Positions 1-9,290 are shown, counted from the first letter of the stretch. The stretch is DNA of 64,000 nucleotides from CAZVWQ01 sp964631275 (GCA_964631275.1 CAZVWQ010000001.1:1-64000), one strand, 5' to 3'. A program made the numbers and translations. Notes: a model not told the origin generated them from the sequence alone.

Positions 1-48
1 CAGGAATATATAATTTTGAGTTGGATAGTAGTTAAATCGCAAGAGGTC

Positions 49-138
49 TAGTCTTGTCCCATAACTTAAATTTACAAAACTTTGAGTCTATAAAATAGAT
101 ATTAATCAACAGTAAAAATAGGTTTTGAGACATGATTA
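49..138 (+). repeat. Intergenic repeat family A, copy 1
   Basis: A 90 bp element beginning TAGTCTTGTCCCATAAC and ending GGTTTTGAGACATGATTA. The two ends are imperfect inverted repeats (about 18 of 25 positions match). Similar copies lie near 3019, 4512, 15881 and 32218. It resembles a small non-autonomous transposable element; no coding potential is seen. Confidence 0.7.
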
Positions 139-145
139 TTTCCTA

Positions 146-243
146 ACCTTAAAAACTCATAAAATACCTTCCGGATTCAATTAAGTTTAGATCTACTGTC
201 TAATTTTATTGTTAAATCATAATTTAGTTAGCGTTTGAGTATA
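146..243 (+). repeat. Fused fragments of repeat families B and D
   Basis: Bases 146-211 match the interior of family B (AAACTCATAAAATACCTTCC, then the TTCAATTAAGTTTAG core). Bases 211-243 match one end of family D (AATCATAATTTAGTTAGC followed by GTTTGAGTATA). The abrupt switch suggests an element inserted into, or recombined with, another. Confidence 0.55.
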
Positions 244-248
244 TTATA

Positions 249-1643
249 TTATTCTAAATATTTTTTTATTAGTTTATCTACAATACCTCTTTCACGAGCT
301 GTGCCAGAAGTAGAGATAACTAATCTATCAGGACTAAAAATTTCCTGGGCTATATCTCTTATTTCATTTACATCAACTTTATCAATTTCGTTGATTAAAT
401 CTTGCAAATTAAATATTAGACCTGAGCTAACTACAGCTTCAACCTGCCAAAGACTTGAATTAAGCAAATCTTCATGTTCCATAATTAACCTACCTTTTAG
501 ATATTGTTTAGCTTTAGCTATTTCGTTGATCGAACAACTAGTTTTTTTTAAGGCTTCTAAAACTGAAAAAATACTCTGCAAACCAAAAGAAAACTGAGAA
601 TTATCAATTAATCCAGAAATTTGTAAATAGCCAGTTGTAGCAAACTTGACTACTTCGCTACTAATTTTAGTAAATAAAAGTTCTTCTTCAACACATTTTA
701 ACCATAACCTAGAAGATAACCCTTGACCTAGAAGAGAATTCATAACCATTAAAATTGCCCATCTATTAAGGGTTTGTTTGGTTAGTTTATCAAAATCTAG
801 AGTTTGGTCAAAATCTTCATCATTTAACTCGGCTTTTTTTTGTTTTTCTTCAAACTCTACAAGTTCTGTAGGCCTAGAACCTTCAGACAATAAAAATCCA
901 ACAGTCATTAGAGTTTCGGCAAAACCTCTTTGATAATAAACTATGCGTGGCAGCTCGCCAACATCAGCAGGTTTAAAATTTTCTAGTTCAATACTTTGTT
1001 TTGGTTTTGGTTTCCAGATTTCCCAGTCATTAATTATTTGATCTATTATATTTTTACTATCAAAGTTTCCAGCAATAACTAGATAACTCCGTTCTGGTCT
1101 AATCTGAGCATGTAAATATTCCAGAATATCACCTTGAGTAATATCAGTGATAGAATCAACTGTACCTTGGATTGGCAGGCCCAAACTAGAATCTACATAT
1201 AAATTATTTGTTAGTAAGGTATTAGAATCAAATTCTGCCTCTTCATTGAAACTTCTTAAATTTTCTATGACTAATTTTTGCTCTCTCTTTATATCTTGGT
1301 CATCAAAAACCGAAGTCTGAATAACCTCAGCTAATAGAGATAAACCTGCATTTTGATTATAACTAGGGACAGTAATATAAAACTGCATAAACTCCTGAGA
1401 GGTCATGCTGGTATAATCACCGCCAATATTTTCTAAAGCCAAATTAAGCTTTCTGGTAGTAGAATGCCTATCAGTCCCACACCAAAAAAGCCTCTCAATG
1501 AACCTAGAAATACCCTGAGGAAAATTGCCTTGTTCTATGCTTGATCCAGTTTGACAAACAAAACCTACAAGGAAGCTATTAAGTCCAGCTTTTGGAATCC
1601 TCAAAACTGTTAGACCGTTTTTTAATATAATTGGCTTGAGCAT
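249..1643 (-). CDS. M16 (insulinase/PqqL-type) peptidase homologue, probably inactive
   Basis: This 464-residue protein follows the M16 metallopeptidase fold from residue 1 (ILKNGLTVLRIP) to the C-terminus. M16 enzymes cut peptides using zinc bound by an inverted HxxEH motif and a downstream Glu. Here the motif region reads SRFIER, so both zinc-binding histidines are arginines (R47, R51) while E50 is kept; the codons are AGG, GAG and AGG. The flanking GTDRHST and the later Glu region (VIENLRSF) are conserved. Non-catalytic M16 subunits are known as partners of active ones, and a partner could lie beyond the left window edge. No signal peptide is seen, so it may be cytoplasmic. It is followed by no gene within the window and preceded by a 1.7 kb spacer. 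Family assignment is firm; the role is inferred. Confidence 0.85.
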   Translation of the reverse strand: MLKPIILKNGLTVLRIPKAGLNSFLVGFVCQTGSSIEQGNFPQGISRFIERLFWCGTDRHSTTRKLNLALENIGGDYTSMTSQEFMQFYITVPSYNQNAGLSLLAEVIQTSVFDDQDIKREQKLVIENLRSFNEEAEFDSNTLLTNNLYVDSSLGLPIQGTVDSITDITQGDILEYLHAQIRPERSYLVIAGNFDSKNIIDQIINDWEIWKPKPKQSIELENFKPADVGELPRIVYYQRGFAETLMTVGFLLSEGSRPTELVEFEEKQKKAELNDEDFDQTLDFDKLTKQTLNRWAILMVMNSLLGQGLSSRLWLKCVEEELLFTKISSEVVKFATTGYLQISGLIDNSQFSFGLQSIFSVLEALKKTSCSINEIAKAKQYLKGRLIMEHEDLLNSSLWQVEAVVSSGLIFNLQDLINEIDKVDVNEIRDIAQEIFSPDRLVISTSGTARERGIVDKLIKKYLE

Positions 1644-1934
1644 AGTAAATTTAGTATAGAGGTTTTATATAGTAAATCCCTGTACTAATTAGACAACTTT
1701 TTTAGGTTTTAATTCAAAAAATAATAGAACCAAGGTCTAGCCAAACGAACAAGATGGTTTTGCTAGATTAAAACGTCTAATTTGTTTAGGAATTAGCTAT
1801 AACTTGAAATAAAAGTCTTCTAAGAAATTTATGTTTTAAAAAATAGCAACAAATTAAATTTTTATAATTGAGTGTTAGTCTTATCTTGTTTTAACAAAAA
1901 TAGCTAATTTATATTTGATTTATAAAAAAACTAG

Positions 1935-2155
1935 TAACAGTCTTATCTCGAAGTTTTTCAAGAATCTTTATTTTTCTTGATTAGATAAACAAAATAGCAA
2001 GCTTTCATAATTTTAGTACTTTTTTTGATAAAAAAACGAAAAGAGATTATTTTTTTAAGTAATAAAGCAAGCTAATATACAGAATTAGTTTTTTAACTTA
2101 TGTTTTAAAGTAAAAATAAATGCTTTAAAATTATTTTGAGATAAGCCTATTAATT
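1935..2155. repeat. Intergenic repeat family F, copy 1
   Basis: The left end AGTCTTATCTCGAAG and right end TTTTGAGATAAGCCTAT are inverted relative to each other. The interior TTTTTTTGATAAAAAAACG followed by an AAAGAGATTATTT stretch recurs in opposite orientation at about 37068-37110. Partial ends recur at 5835-5880, 18250-18298 and 37249-37293. Confidence 0.5.
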
Positions 2156-2771
2156 GCCAACTATTCAGTATTTTTTGTTTTGTAATAAGTATTTTTTATA
2201 TTTAACCAAGACATTTTATCTCTAAAATCCTAAACAAAACAAGTTAAAAGTTAGAATACTTGTTTAAATTTAGTATAAAATTAGCTAAATCTCAGAAAAA
2301 ACACTATCTTTTATTTACTTTATCAATAAAAATGTCAGATAAGAAAATCGCCACTTCTATTTTGTTTAACTAAAATAAGTAACGATTTTTTAAAAAATAA
2401 GACAAGACTAGAGGTCTTTTATACTTAACACAAACTAAATTTAGCTTTTTTAGATATTAAAATTTTTAGTTTTACCTTAGTTAGCTTAAAAAATACTCCT
2501 AAACAAATATCAATGAGTCAAGTAAATAAAAATATTAAGTTTTAGGTAACAAAATTTGTTTAACAAAGTTAACTTGACAAACTGTTTAATAAACAAAATT
2601 ATACGAAACGTTATTATATAAATATTCTAATAGTAATTTATAATAATTACACATTCAATATAAACAAATTATTACTAATGCAAGCAAGTTTTATACTTAA
2701 TACGTAAGTTTTGCAAAATTAGTCAAAAAAACAGACTTTAAATATAATATTTGCAGAAAATTTTGTTTAAT

Positions 2772-2886
2772 TATACTCAATTCATTTTCAAAATTTACAT
2801 TTTTAAATCTTAAAAGCTCACAAAATAACTTCCAGATTCAATTAAGTTTAACTCTAAGTGTCAAATTTGATTAAAAAATTGGTATA
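2772..2886 (+). repeat. Intergenic repeat family B, copy 1
   Basis: Starts TATACTCAATTCATTTTC and ends at GGTATA; interior core AAATCTTAAAA ... TTCAATTAAGTTTA. The length is about 115 bp. It matches copies at 14277, 15760, 19336 (inverted) and 38267. Confidence 0.7.
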
Positions 2887-2910
2887 AGTTCTTAGATAAA
2901 TAATTTAGGT

Positions 2911-3016
2911 TATGCTCAAATACTAACTAAATTATGATTTAACTGAAGGTTATAGTTTGATTAAACAAAGAAAACACAGTCAGAAAAACTCACTGAGTAG
3001 TTAACAGTTTAGTATA
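2911..3016 (+). repeat. Intergenic repeat family D, copy 1
   Basis: About 106 bp, with core CTAACTAAATTATGATTTAA and right end GTTAACAGTTTAGTATA. The inverted copy at 16039-16144 shows terminal repeats matching at about 16 of 19 positions (TATACTnAAnTGnTAACTA). A third copy is at 23959-24061. Confidence 0.7.
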
Positions 3017-3018
3017 AC

Positions 3019-3102
3019 CATCTCTAAAAACCTATTTTTAAGTTATTAATACCTATTTTATGGAATCAAAGTTTTATAAATCTGAGTTATGAGACAAGAC
3101 TA
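3019..3102 (-). repeat. Intergenic repeat family A, copy 2 (inverted)
   Basis: The reverse complement of family A: CTAAAAACCTATTTTTA at the left and GAGTTATGAGACAAGACTA at the right. It abuts the family D copy immediately upstream. Confidence 0.65.
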
Positions 3103-3382
3103 ATTTTTGAATTTTCAAATACAATCTTATATAGCAATTCCACATTAAATTTTAACAAGTTATATTAGTTACTAAGCTTGTTTAAAGATAAATTTTAGAA
3201 TATTAATTAGCTATAAACCAAAAACTTTAACATCTAAAAAAAGCTAAATTTTGTTTTTGCTAAGTGTAAAAAAAAGATTATATGAATTCAGTATTTTTTA
3301 ATTTAAAATAACAAAAATAGATTATTTTAATAACAGAACAAGATTAATTATTATCTAAAAACTAACAAAAATAAATTAAACT

Positions 3383-4360
3383 ATGGGACTATTTAAACAA
3401 GACATGGAAGATTTTTTATTATGGTGCGAACTAACAAAGCAGTACTCTTACCATACGGTTCGTAATTATCGTAATACTTTAGAAAGATTTGCTGAGTTTC
3501 TTAGTCAACTCAAAATAGAAAGAACTAACATGATAGATCTTGATGTAGTTAACGGCTACAGACAATATCTGAATCAAAAAGACACAATTCGTAAAGACAA
3601 AATGAGTCCTAGAGCTCAATCTTATCAAATAGTAGTTCTCAGAAGTTTTCTTAAGTTTATGTTAAAAAATGGATCAGTGGTCCTAAATCCAGATCAATTA
3701 GAACTCCCAAAAACCAGAATGCAAAGAATCGAATACCTTACTGATAAAGAAATCAATCAACTTACTCAAGCTATAATTAACGACCAATCCAAAAAAACAC
3801 CAGAAGTTTCTAAAGCTAGGAATCAAGCCATTGTATTAACTATGTTTGGCTCTGGGTTGAGATTATCTGAGCTACTAAACATTAAAAAAAGAGAAGTTGA
3901 AGATCCAGAAGGACAATTAATTATTGAAGGTAAAGGAGGAAAAATTAGAGTCACCTATTTAGCTCCAGCAGCTAAAGAATCAATTCAAAATTATTTAGAT
4001 TTGCGTGGTCAAGACGAGAATCCGTATTTATTTATTTCTTTTAGTAAAAATAGAGAAAAAAAACCCAAAAAATACAAAGCTTTAACTCCTAGAATGGTTC
4101 AGATGATGCTTCAGAACCACGCTAAAAGAGTTGGCATTTTTAAAAAAATAACTCCTCACACCTTAAGGCATAGTTTTGCTACTAAAATTCTTTTTGAAGG
4201 TGGAGATTTACGTTCTGTACAAACTTTACTTGGCCATGCTAATTTATCTACTACTCAAATCTATACTCACATCACTGACTGGCAAATCAAGGACCTTCAC
4301 AAACGAGTCTTTAGTCCAAAAAAGAAAAAACCACTAAGAAACTTAAATTTTGCTAATTAA
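3383..4360 (+). CDS. xerC: Tyrosine recombinase, XerC/XerD type
   Basis: A complete 325-residue site-specific recombinase. In bacteria XerC/XerD enzymes resolve chromosome dimers at dif. The N-terminal SAM-like DNA-binding domain spans about residues 1-100 and the catalytic domain about 115-310. All six catalytic positions are visible: R160 (GSGLRLSEL), K184 (EGKGGK), H259 and R262 (HTLRHSFAT), H285 (LLGHANLSTTQ) and the nucleophile Y294 (IYTH). The length is normal for a single Xer. No second Xer or integron/phage context is present, so it is more likely the housekeeping recombinase than a mobile integrase. XerC and XerD cannot be told apart here. There is no clear Shine-Dalgarno before the ATG. 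Confidence 0.88.
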   Translation: MGLFKQDMEDFLLWCELTKQYSYHTVRNYRNTLERFAEFLSQLKIERTNMIDLDVVNGYRQYLNQKDTIRKDKMSPRAQSYQIVVLRSFLKFMLKNGSVVLNPDQLELPKTRMQRIEYLTDKEINQLTQAIINDQSKKTPEVSKARNQAIVLTMFGSGLRLSELLNIKKREVEDPEGQLIIEGKGGKIRVTYLAPAAKESIQNYLDLRGQDENPYLFISFSKNREKKPKKYKALTPRMVQMMLQNHAKRVGIFKKITPHTLRHSFATKILFEGGDLRSVQTLLGHANLSTTQIYTHITDWQIKDLHKRVFSPKKKKPLRNLNFAN

Positions 4361-4511
4361 ACTTTTTAAAATTATATAGAAGCTATTTGATTACTTACCC
4401 TTTAAAACAGATATTTTTAATTTTTATAGCCCTTTTTATAGTTTACTTATAATAAAAACAAGAATTTGGTGTAGATTAAAGCATATCAGTTACACTTGTA
4501 ATTTTGCAAAC

Positions 4512-4732
4512 ACTAGTCCTGTCTCATAACTCAAATTTTACAAAACTAGACCTCCTGCACTGAAATTTTTATTCGTTTGATTGAGTAAACAAAAAATTAG
4601 AAATTGTAAGTTTTTAAAAATTCTGAATTATTGTTTTTAATTAGAGGTTAAACAGCTTTACTGCAAGAAGCCTACTTTGACCCCATAAAATGGATATTAA
4701 TCAACAGTAAAAATAGGTTTTGAGACATGATT
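4512..4732 (+). repeat. Family A copy 3, interrupted by a nested insertion
   Basis: Bases 4512-4547 match the left half of family A (CTAGTCCTGTCTCATAAC ... ACAAAACT) and bases 4674-4732 the right half (ACTTTGACCCCATAAAATGG ... GAGACATGATTA). In copy 1 these halves are contiguous. The 126 bp between them is a separate insertion. Confidence 0.75.
4548..4673 (+). mobile_element. 126 bp nested insertion with 12 bp terminal inverted repeats
   Basis: It sits inside a family A repeat and is flanked by ACT on both sides (4545-4547 and 4674-4676), where the uninterrupted copy has a single ACT. Its ends are AGACCTCCTGCA and, read inward from the right, AGGCTTCTTGCA, matching at 9 of 12 positions. No ORF is present, so it looks like a MITE with a 3 bp target duplication. 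Confidence 0.65.
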
Positions 4733-4753
4733 ACTCTTTAATAACCAAACAAA

Positions 4754-4855
4754 TATACCTTTTGAGGTAATCGTTATGGTGATTAGTGTTAAGAATTTAA
4801 CTTAAATAAAGGATTTATTTGCTTACGAAGAGCCAAATAGGGTAATAGTAAATAG
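4754..4855 (-). repeat. Intergenic repeat family C, copy 1 (inverted)
   Basis: Contains GGTAATCGTTATGG, a TTAAGAATTTAACTTAAAT core, ATTTATTTGCTTACG and AGGGTAATAG. It matches 26335-26445 in the same orientation, and 9164-9290 and 23869-23960 in the opposite one. Confidence 0.6.
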
Positions 4856-4967
4856 ACTGCATATAGCTTGTCTAGGAGTTAATTTTGTTTATTTTATAAG
4901 CTTCTGTTAAACTTAGTTAATTTTAGGACTTTACAAAGTATTAATAGAAATTTACAAAAAAGAGTTG

Positions 4968-5450
4968 ATGGAACATGGTGTTATAATAAAATCTATAGAA
5001 AGACCAAAATTACCTAGAGATATCTTAATCACAGAGCAAAAATTACCTTTTAAAGAAGATACAAGAGATATTTTTTGTAAGGTTCTAAAAAAACTTATAC
5101 CTTTACTTGATTCTTTACTATCTATAAGGTTAAATCAAGTTATTGAAGGCTTAGATTGCAATGAGTATAACTTAATAATAAAATTACTAGAGATAAAAAT
5201 TAGTGTCATAAAAACTAACAAAATTAGCCATAAGGGATCAAATGAGTTTTATTTTAAAGTCTCTATAGACATCTCTAAGCTCTTAGATTATATTGATTTA
5301 AATTATGAAAAATTTCTTAGCAAGAATCAGAGGGTTAAACTACATTTAACTAAAACTTCTGAAAGTGATCCAGTCAAATTATCGAAAACTTTAAGAGGTA
5401 AAAAAAAGCCCGCAAACACAGTTTTTAGATGCAAAAGATGTTTTATTTAA
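4968..5450 (+). CDS. Hypothetical protein with C-terminal CxxC
   Basis: I do not recognise this 160-residue protein. It is Lys/Leu-rich with no membrane segment or signal peptide. The first 15 residues are followed by a helical, charged middle region, and the C-terminus ends in a basic stretch with FRCKRCFI, a lone CxxC pair at the very end. The reading frame also allows TTG at 4965 directly before this ATG; I chose the ATG. It stands alone between repeat-filled spacers. Its codon use looks like its neighbours, so it is probably a real but lineage-restricted gene. It could also be the decayed remnant of a longer protein. Confidence 0.5.
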   Translation: MEHGVIIKSIERPKLPRDILITEQKLPFKEDTRDIFCKVLKKLIPLLDSLLSIRLNQVIEGLDCNEYNLIIKLLEIKISVIKTNKISHKGSNEFYFKVSIDISKLLDYIDLNYEKFLSKNQRVKLHLTKTSESDPVKLSKTLRGKKKPANTVFRCKRCFI

Positions 5451-5909
5451 TCACCTAATTAATTTGTTTAAAATTAACATTCATTTGATGTTAACAACTG
5501 ATAATAAAGTAATTTTTAGTAAAAAATATCATTAGTCTTGTCTCAAAATAACTTTAAAATGACTAGTCTCGCCCTTGAAATAGATAAAATTTTATATTTT
5601 AGTTAAGTTGGCAGTTTTTTTTGATAAAAAAGGATAAATCGACTATTTTCTGTAATTACGGGACTAGATTATTTTTGACATCTAAATTTTTTTTAGTTAA
5701 ATATTTGGCCATCTATAAATTATTTGCTTATTTTTTATTAAAAATAAAAAAGTTTTTAGTAGATAGAGTATTAGCCTAAAGGGTATAAGGTAAAAAGTAC
5801 TGAATTTATATACAACAATCATTATTACTTTATTTAATCAAAAAAATAAAGATTTTTGAAGGTTTTAGGGCAAGACTAATAAACACATTTATCATTTGTT
5901 ATATATTTT
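5451..5909. other. Intergenic region with repeat fragments
   Basis: Bases 5531-5616 (ATTAGTCTTGTCTCAAAATA ... TTTTAGTTAAGTTGGCAG) recur at 23621-23699. Bases 5835-5880 match the end of family F (AAAAAAATAAAGATTTTTGA). No gene or RNA is seen. Confidence 0.55.
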
Positions 5910-7583
5910 ATGAATAAAAACAAAACGGCAATTATAATTGGTTCGGGCTTTGGTGGTTTAAGTTTAGCCTGCAGGCTTCAGGCTATGGGGTTTGAAACAA
6001 CAGTTATAGAAAAATTAGACAAACCAGGAGGTCGAGCTTACCAAAAAATTGTAGAGGTAGACGGAATCAAAGGTCAGTTTAAATTTGACATGGGGCCGAC
6101 AGTTTTAACTGTACCACAGTTTATTGAAGAAATTTTTGCCCTAGAAAAAGGTAAAAACCAATTTGCAGTAAACTTTACAAAGGAGAGCTTGGGAGCAGTA
6201 AATAAAATAAAAAATCAAACTAAAAACTATAAAGTACCTACAGCTAAACCTTCTCCAACTTTTACTAATACTAATTTTACCAAAAAATATGTAGATATAG
6301 TTCCGATTAACCCTTTTTATAGAATTTATTTTGCAGATGGAACTTTTTTTGACTATGATTCTAGCATGGAAAATGCTATTAGGCAGATTAAAGAATTAAC
6401 CAACGAAGATGAAGTGGAGGGTTACAAAAAATTTAGAAAACAGGCACTTGAAGTTTTTAAAATTGGTTTTTTAAAACATGGTTACACTGCTTTTCAAACG
6501 CCTTGGTCAATGCTTAGACTTATTCCAGAAATGTTAAAATTAGATGTAATTAGAAGCTTGGACAGTTATGCAAAAAAATGCTTTAAACATCCAAAAACTC
6601 AATTTTTATTTAGTTTTGAAACCTTGCTAATTGGTGGTAATCCAGCTAGCGTGCCAGCTTTGTACGTGATGATTCATTTTGTAGAAAGTGCTTGGAGAGT
6701 GCATTATGCTATGAATGGTACTGGTAAGTTAGTAGAAGGTTTTGTTAAAAAATTTACAGAACTAGGAGGTCAAATTAAGCTAAATTCTCAAGTAGAAGAA
6801 ATCTTAGTTACAAAAAGAAAAGCCTGTGGAGTAAAACTAAAATCTGGAGAAATTTTTAAAGCTAATATTGTTTGTTCAAATGCAGACTATGCTCATACTT
6901 ATGAAAACTTAGTTAAAGGTTTTAAGTTACAAAATAACAAACTAAAAACTAATTATTTTACAGAATATTCTAATTCATTATTTGTGCTTTATTTTGGATT
7001 CAAAAAAAATAAAAATACAAACAAAGACCTATCTCCAAACCTAAGACATCACAATATAATTAGAGGTGATAATTTAATCCAAGACGAATTTAGAAATATT
7101 TATGAAACAGGAAAAATAAACAAAAATTTCTCTCAGTATCTGCATGTACCAACTATTACTGATGCTAGTATGGCTCCACAAGGATATCATACTGCTTACA
7201 CTTTAGTAGTAGTTTCTAATAAAAAAATCGGTACGCAAGACTGGTCAAAATTTTCGCCTCAATTCGCAAATAAAATAATTAAATTTTTAGATGAAAAAGG
7301 TTTTATTCCTGATCTAAAAAAAAGACTAGTGTATAAGAGTTGGGCTGATCCAGATTATTTTGAAAAAATTCTTGGAGCTAAATTTGGTAACGCTTTTGGA
7401 CCAATTCCAGTTTTTAGACAATCTGGTTATTTTCGTCCTAGATTAAAGTCTGGAGATATTAGTAATTTATACTGCGTAGGAGCTAGTTATCAGCCAGGAG
7501 CAGGAACTCCTTCAGTTATGATGAGTGCTAAAATGGTTGCAAAATTAATTGCTCAAGATTTTGGTATTATATCTCCTGATTAG
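5910..7583 (+). CDS. crtI: Phytoene/carotenoid desaturase (CrtI/CrtN family)
   Basis: This 557-residue FAD-dependent oxidoreductase belongs to the CrtI family, which desaturates phytoene or diapophytoene in carotenoid synthesis. The Rossmann FAD motif is at the N-terminus (IIGSGFGGLSLACRL, then E34 and the PGGRA loop). The family C-terminal FAD signature (YCVGASYQPGAGTPSVMMSAK) is at about 523-543. The length is slightly above the usual 490-510 because residues about 85-125 carry an Asn/Lys/Thr-rich insertion. No phytoene synthase or other carotenoid gene lies in the window, so the exact substrate is unknown; related carotenoid isomerases share the fold. It is a single gene, convergent with gatB, and starts within an AT-rich stretch with no Shine-Dalgarno. 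Confidence 0.8.
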   Translation: MNKNKTAIIIGSGFGGLSLACRLQAMGFETTVIEKLDKPGGRAYQKIVEVDGIKGQFKFDMGPTVLTVPQFIEEIFALEKGKNQFAVNFTKESLGAVNKIKNQTKNYKVPTAKPSPTFTNTNFTKKYVDIVPINPFYRIYFADGTFFDYDSSMENAIRQIKELTNEDEVEGYKKFRKQALEVFKIGFLKHGYTAFQTPWSMLRLIPEMLKLDVIRSLDSYAKKCFKHPKTQFLFSFETLLIGGNPASVPALYVMIHFVESAWRVHYAMNGTGKLVEGFVKKFTELGGQIKLNSQVEEILVTKRKACGVKLKSGEIFKANIVCSNADYAHTYENLVKGFKLQNNKLKTNYFTEYSNSLFVLYFGFKKNKNTNKDLSPNLRHHNIIRGDNLIQDEFRNIYETGKINKNFSQYLHVPTITDASMAPQGYHTAYTLVVVSNKKIGTQDWSKFSPQFANKIIKFLDEKGFIPDLKKRLVYKSWADPDYFEKILGAKFGNAFGPIPVFRQSGYFRPRLKSGDISNLYCVGASYQPGAGTPSVMMSAKMVAKLIAQDFGIISPD

Positions 7584-7643
7584 TTATAGCCAAATCATAA
7601 ATGGTTTAGATATTTTATATTCTTTTTATAGTTTACTTATATA

Positions 7644-9107
7644 CTAATTCAACTTTTTTTCTAAGATTTCTTTAAATTTAGCTGGATTACCTTTACCTTT
7701 TGATTCTTTCATACATTGTCCAATTAAGAATTTAATTACTTCTAATTTACCAGCTTTGTATTGTTCTACAGCTTGAGGATTACTACCAATAGCTGCGTTT
7801 ACAAAGGCTTCTAGAGCAGTGTCGTTAGTAATCTGCAAAATATCGTTTTTTTCTACTAGTTCTTGAATTGGAGTATCTGGGTCTTCTATAGCTAAGTCGA
7901 TTGCTTTTTGCAAACCTTGATTAGAGATTCTACCTTCCAAAAAAAGTTTAGATAAATTAAGAACTTTAGTCTCAGATAGTAGTTCATTAATTGCTTTTTC
8001 TAATTTTGTAGCTTTAGCAATCAAATTAACCGAAATAACATTAGCGATAGTCTTTGTAAGCTTTTCATTTTTTTTATTAGTTTCTAAATCTAAAACCCTA
8101 TCAAAGTAGTCTCCAACTTTTCGGTGAGTAACCATAGTGTTAGCACTTTGCAAGGTTAAACCCATATCCAAGTATTTTTGTCTTTTTGCTTTTGGTAATT
8201 CTGGTAAATCTTCTAGTTTAGGTATATCTTTATCTCTAATTTCAAGAATTTTTAGGTCTGGCTCAGGAAAGTATCGATAATCGTGAGCCTCTTCTTTAGA
8301 TCTTTGACTGGTAGATTTATTTAGGTCATCTCTCCAACCTCTAGTTTCTTGGATTGGCTCCTGATTATCATCTAAAAGCTTAGTTTGCCTGTTAATTTCG
8401 TACTCGACAGCTCTACCCAAGGCTCTAAAAGAATTAATATTTTTAATTTCTACTTTATAATTTGGCAAGCTATTTTTTTGTTTTTGATCATCAGTTTGTA
8501 AAGAAATATTACAATCAAAACGCATTTGACCTTTTTCTAAATCAGCTTCAGAAATACCTAAAGTTCTGATTAGTATTTGTAATTCGTTAACAAAAGCAAT
8601 AGCTTCAGCACCTGATCGCATTTCTGGTTCAGTAACTATCTCAATCAAAGGTACTCCAGATCGATTGTAGTCAACTAAAGTTTTGTCGGCTACATGTAAA
8701 GATTTTCCAGCGTCAGCTTCTAGGTGAGCTCTAGTTAAATTAACTTCAGATTTTTGAAACTCACCTGTGTCTTTGTTTTCGATATAAAATTCAATTTTAC
8801 CACCTTCGACAATTGGATTGTCATATTGTGAAATTTGATAACCTGCTGGCAAATCTGGATAAAAGTAATTTTTGCGATCCCAACGAGTATACTTGGGAAT
8901 TTTGGCACCAACAGCCACGCCAAATTTAATAGCTTTTTTTACAGCTTCTTTATTTAGAACAGGTAAAGCTCCTGGCTGACCAGTACAAAAAGGACAGATA
9001 TTCTTATTTGGCTCATCTGGGGTATATTCGTTCAAACATCTACAAAAAAGCTTGGTTTTGGTGTTGAGTTGAATGTGGACTTCTAGGCCGATAATTGGAT
9101 GATACAT
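7644..9107 (-). CDS. gatB: Asp-tRNA(Asn)/Glu-tRNA(Gln) amidotransferase subunit B
   Basis: A complete 487-residue GatB. The GatCAB complex amidates Glu-tRNA(Gln) and Asp-tRNA(Asn) in the cytoplasm, implying that this organism makes Gln-tRNA or Asn-tRNA indirectly. Visible landmarks are the start PIIGLEVHIQL, the zinc-ribbon-like CRC ... CPFCTGQPG region near residues 22-46, YFYPDLPAGYQISQ, the cradle signature DYNRSGVPLIEIVTEP, and the C-terminal helical and YqeY-like tail about 330-487 (QCMKESKGKGNPAKF). gatA and gatC are not adjacent, which is common in dispersed genomes. Coding composition is strongly AT-biased like the surrounding genes. Confidence 0.95.
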   Translation of the reverse strand: MYHPIIGLEVHIQLNTKTKLFCRCLNEYTPDEPNKNICPFCTGQPGALPVLNKEAVKKAIKFGVAVGAKIPKYTRWDRKNYFYPDLPAGYQISQYDNPIVEGGKIEFYIENKDTGEFQKSEVNLTRAHLEADAGKSLHVADKTLVDYNRSGVPLIEIVTEPEMRSGAEAIAFVNELQILIRTLGISEADLEKGQMRFDCNISLQTDDQKQKNSLPNYKVEIKNINSFRALGRAVEYEINRQTKLLDDNQEPIQETRGWRDDLNKSTSQRSKEEAHDYRYFPEPDLKILEIRDKDIPKLEDLPELPKAKRQKYLDMGLTLQSANTMVTHRKVGDYFDRVLDLETNKKNEKLTKTIANVISVNLIAKATKLEKAINELLSETKVLNLSKLFLEGRISNQGLQKAIDLAIEDPDTPIQELVEKNDILQITNDTALEAFVNAAIGSNPQAVEQYKAGKLEVIKFLIGQCMKESKGKGNPAKFKEILEKKLN

Positions 9108-9163
9108 ATATGTATATAAATTTTCAAAAATTTAAATCTTAGTCAACTCTTGCTAGGCACTTA

Positions 9164-9290
9164 TACCTAATCCTTTTATATTACCTTAAATTTAGCTATT
9201 CATAACCAAATAAATACCTTGTTTAAGGCTAAATTCTTAACTGGTAATTATCGATCCAGCAAACTTGGATTAGCTTAAAGTAAATTTTGG
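9164..9290 (+). repeat. Intergenic repeat family C, copy 2
   Basis: Contains AAATTTAGCTATTCATAACC and AAATTCTTAACTGGTAATTA; matches 23869-23960. It lies in the divergent spacer between gatB and ridA. Confidence 0.6.

Larger units (their letters stand above)
1644..3382. other. Long repeat-filled intergenic region
   Basis: No convincing gene, tRNA or other RNA is seen in these 1.7 kb. The left part holds a probable family F element (about 1935-2155) whose ends resemble AGTCTTATCTCRAA in inverted orientation. The right part is a run of family B (2772-2886), D (2911-3016) and A (3019-3102) copies, then a diverged fragment (about 3130-3200, AACAAGTTAT core) shared with 19095, 25098 and 51280. The rest is very AT-rich and may be decayed sequence. 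Confidence 0.6.
4361..4967. other. Repeat-rich intergenic region
   Basis: This spacer holds a family A copy split by a nested 126 bp insertion (4512-4732) and an inverted family C copy (about 4754-4855). Nothing else is recognisable. The sequence just before 4968 lacks a good ribosome-binding site. Confidence 0.6.

Noticed and set aside
235..597. 120-codon plus-strand frame inside the M16 gene
   Set aside because: Antisense shadow of a well-supported coding frame.
1644..3382. tRNA or rRNA genes in the long spacers
   Set aside because: No TTCRA-loop-like or acceptor-stem pairing was found by eye on either strand.
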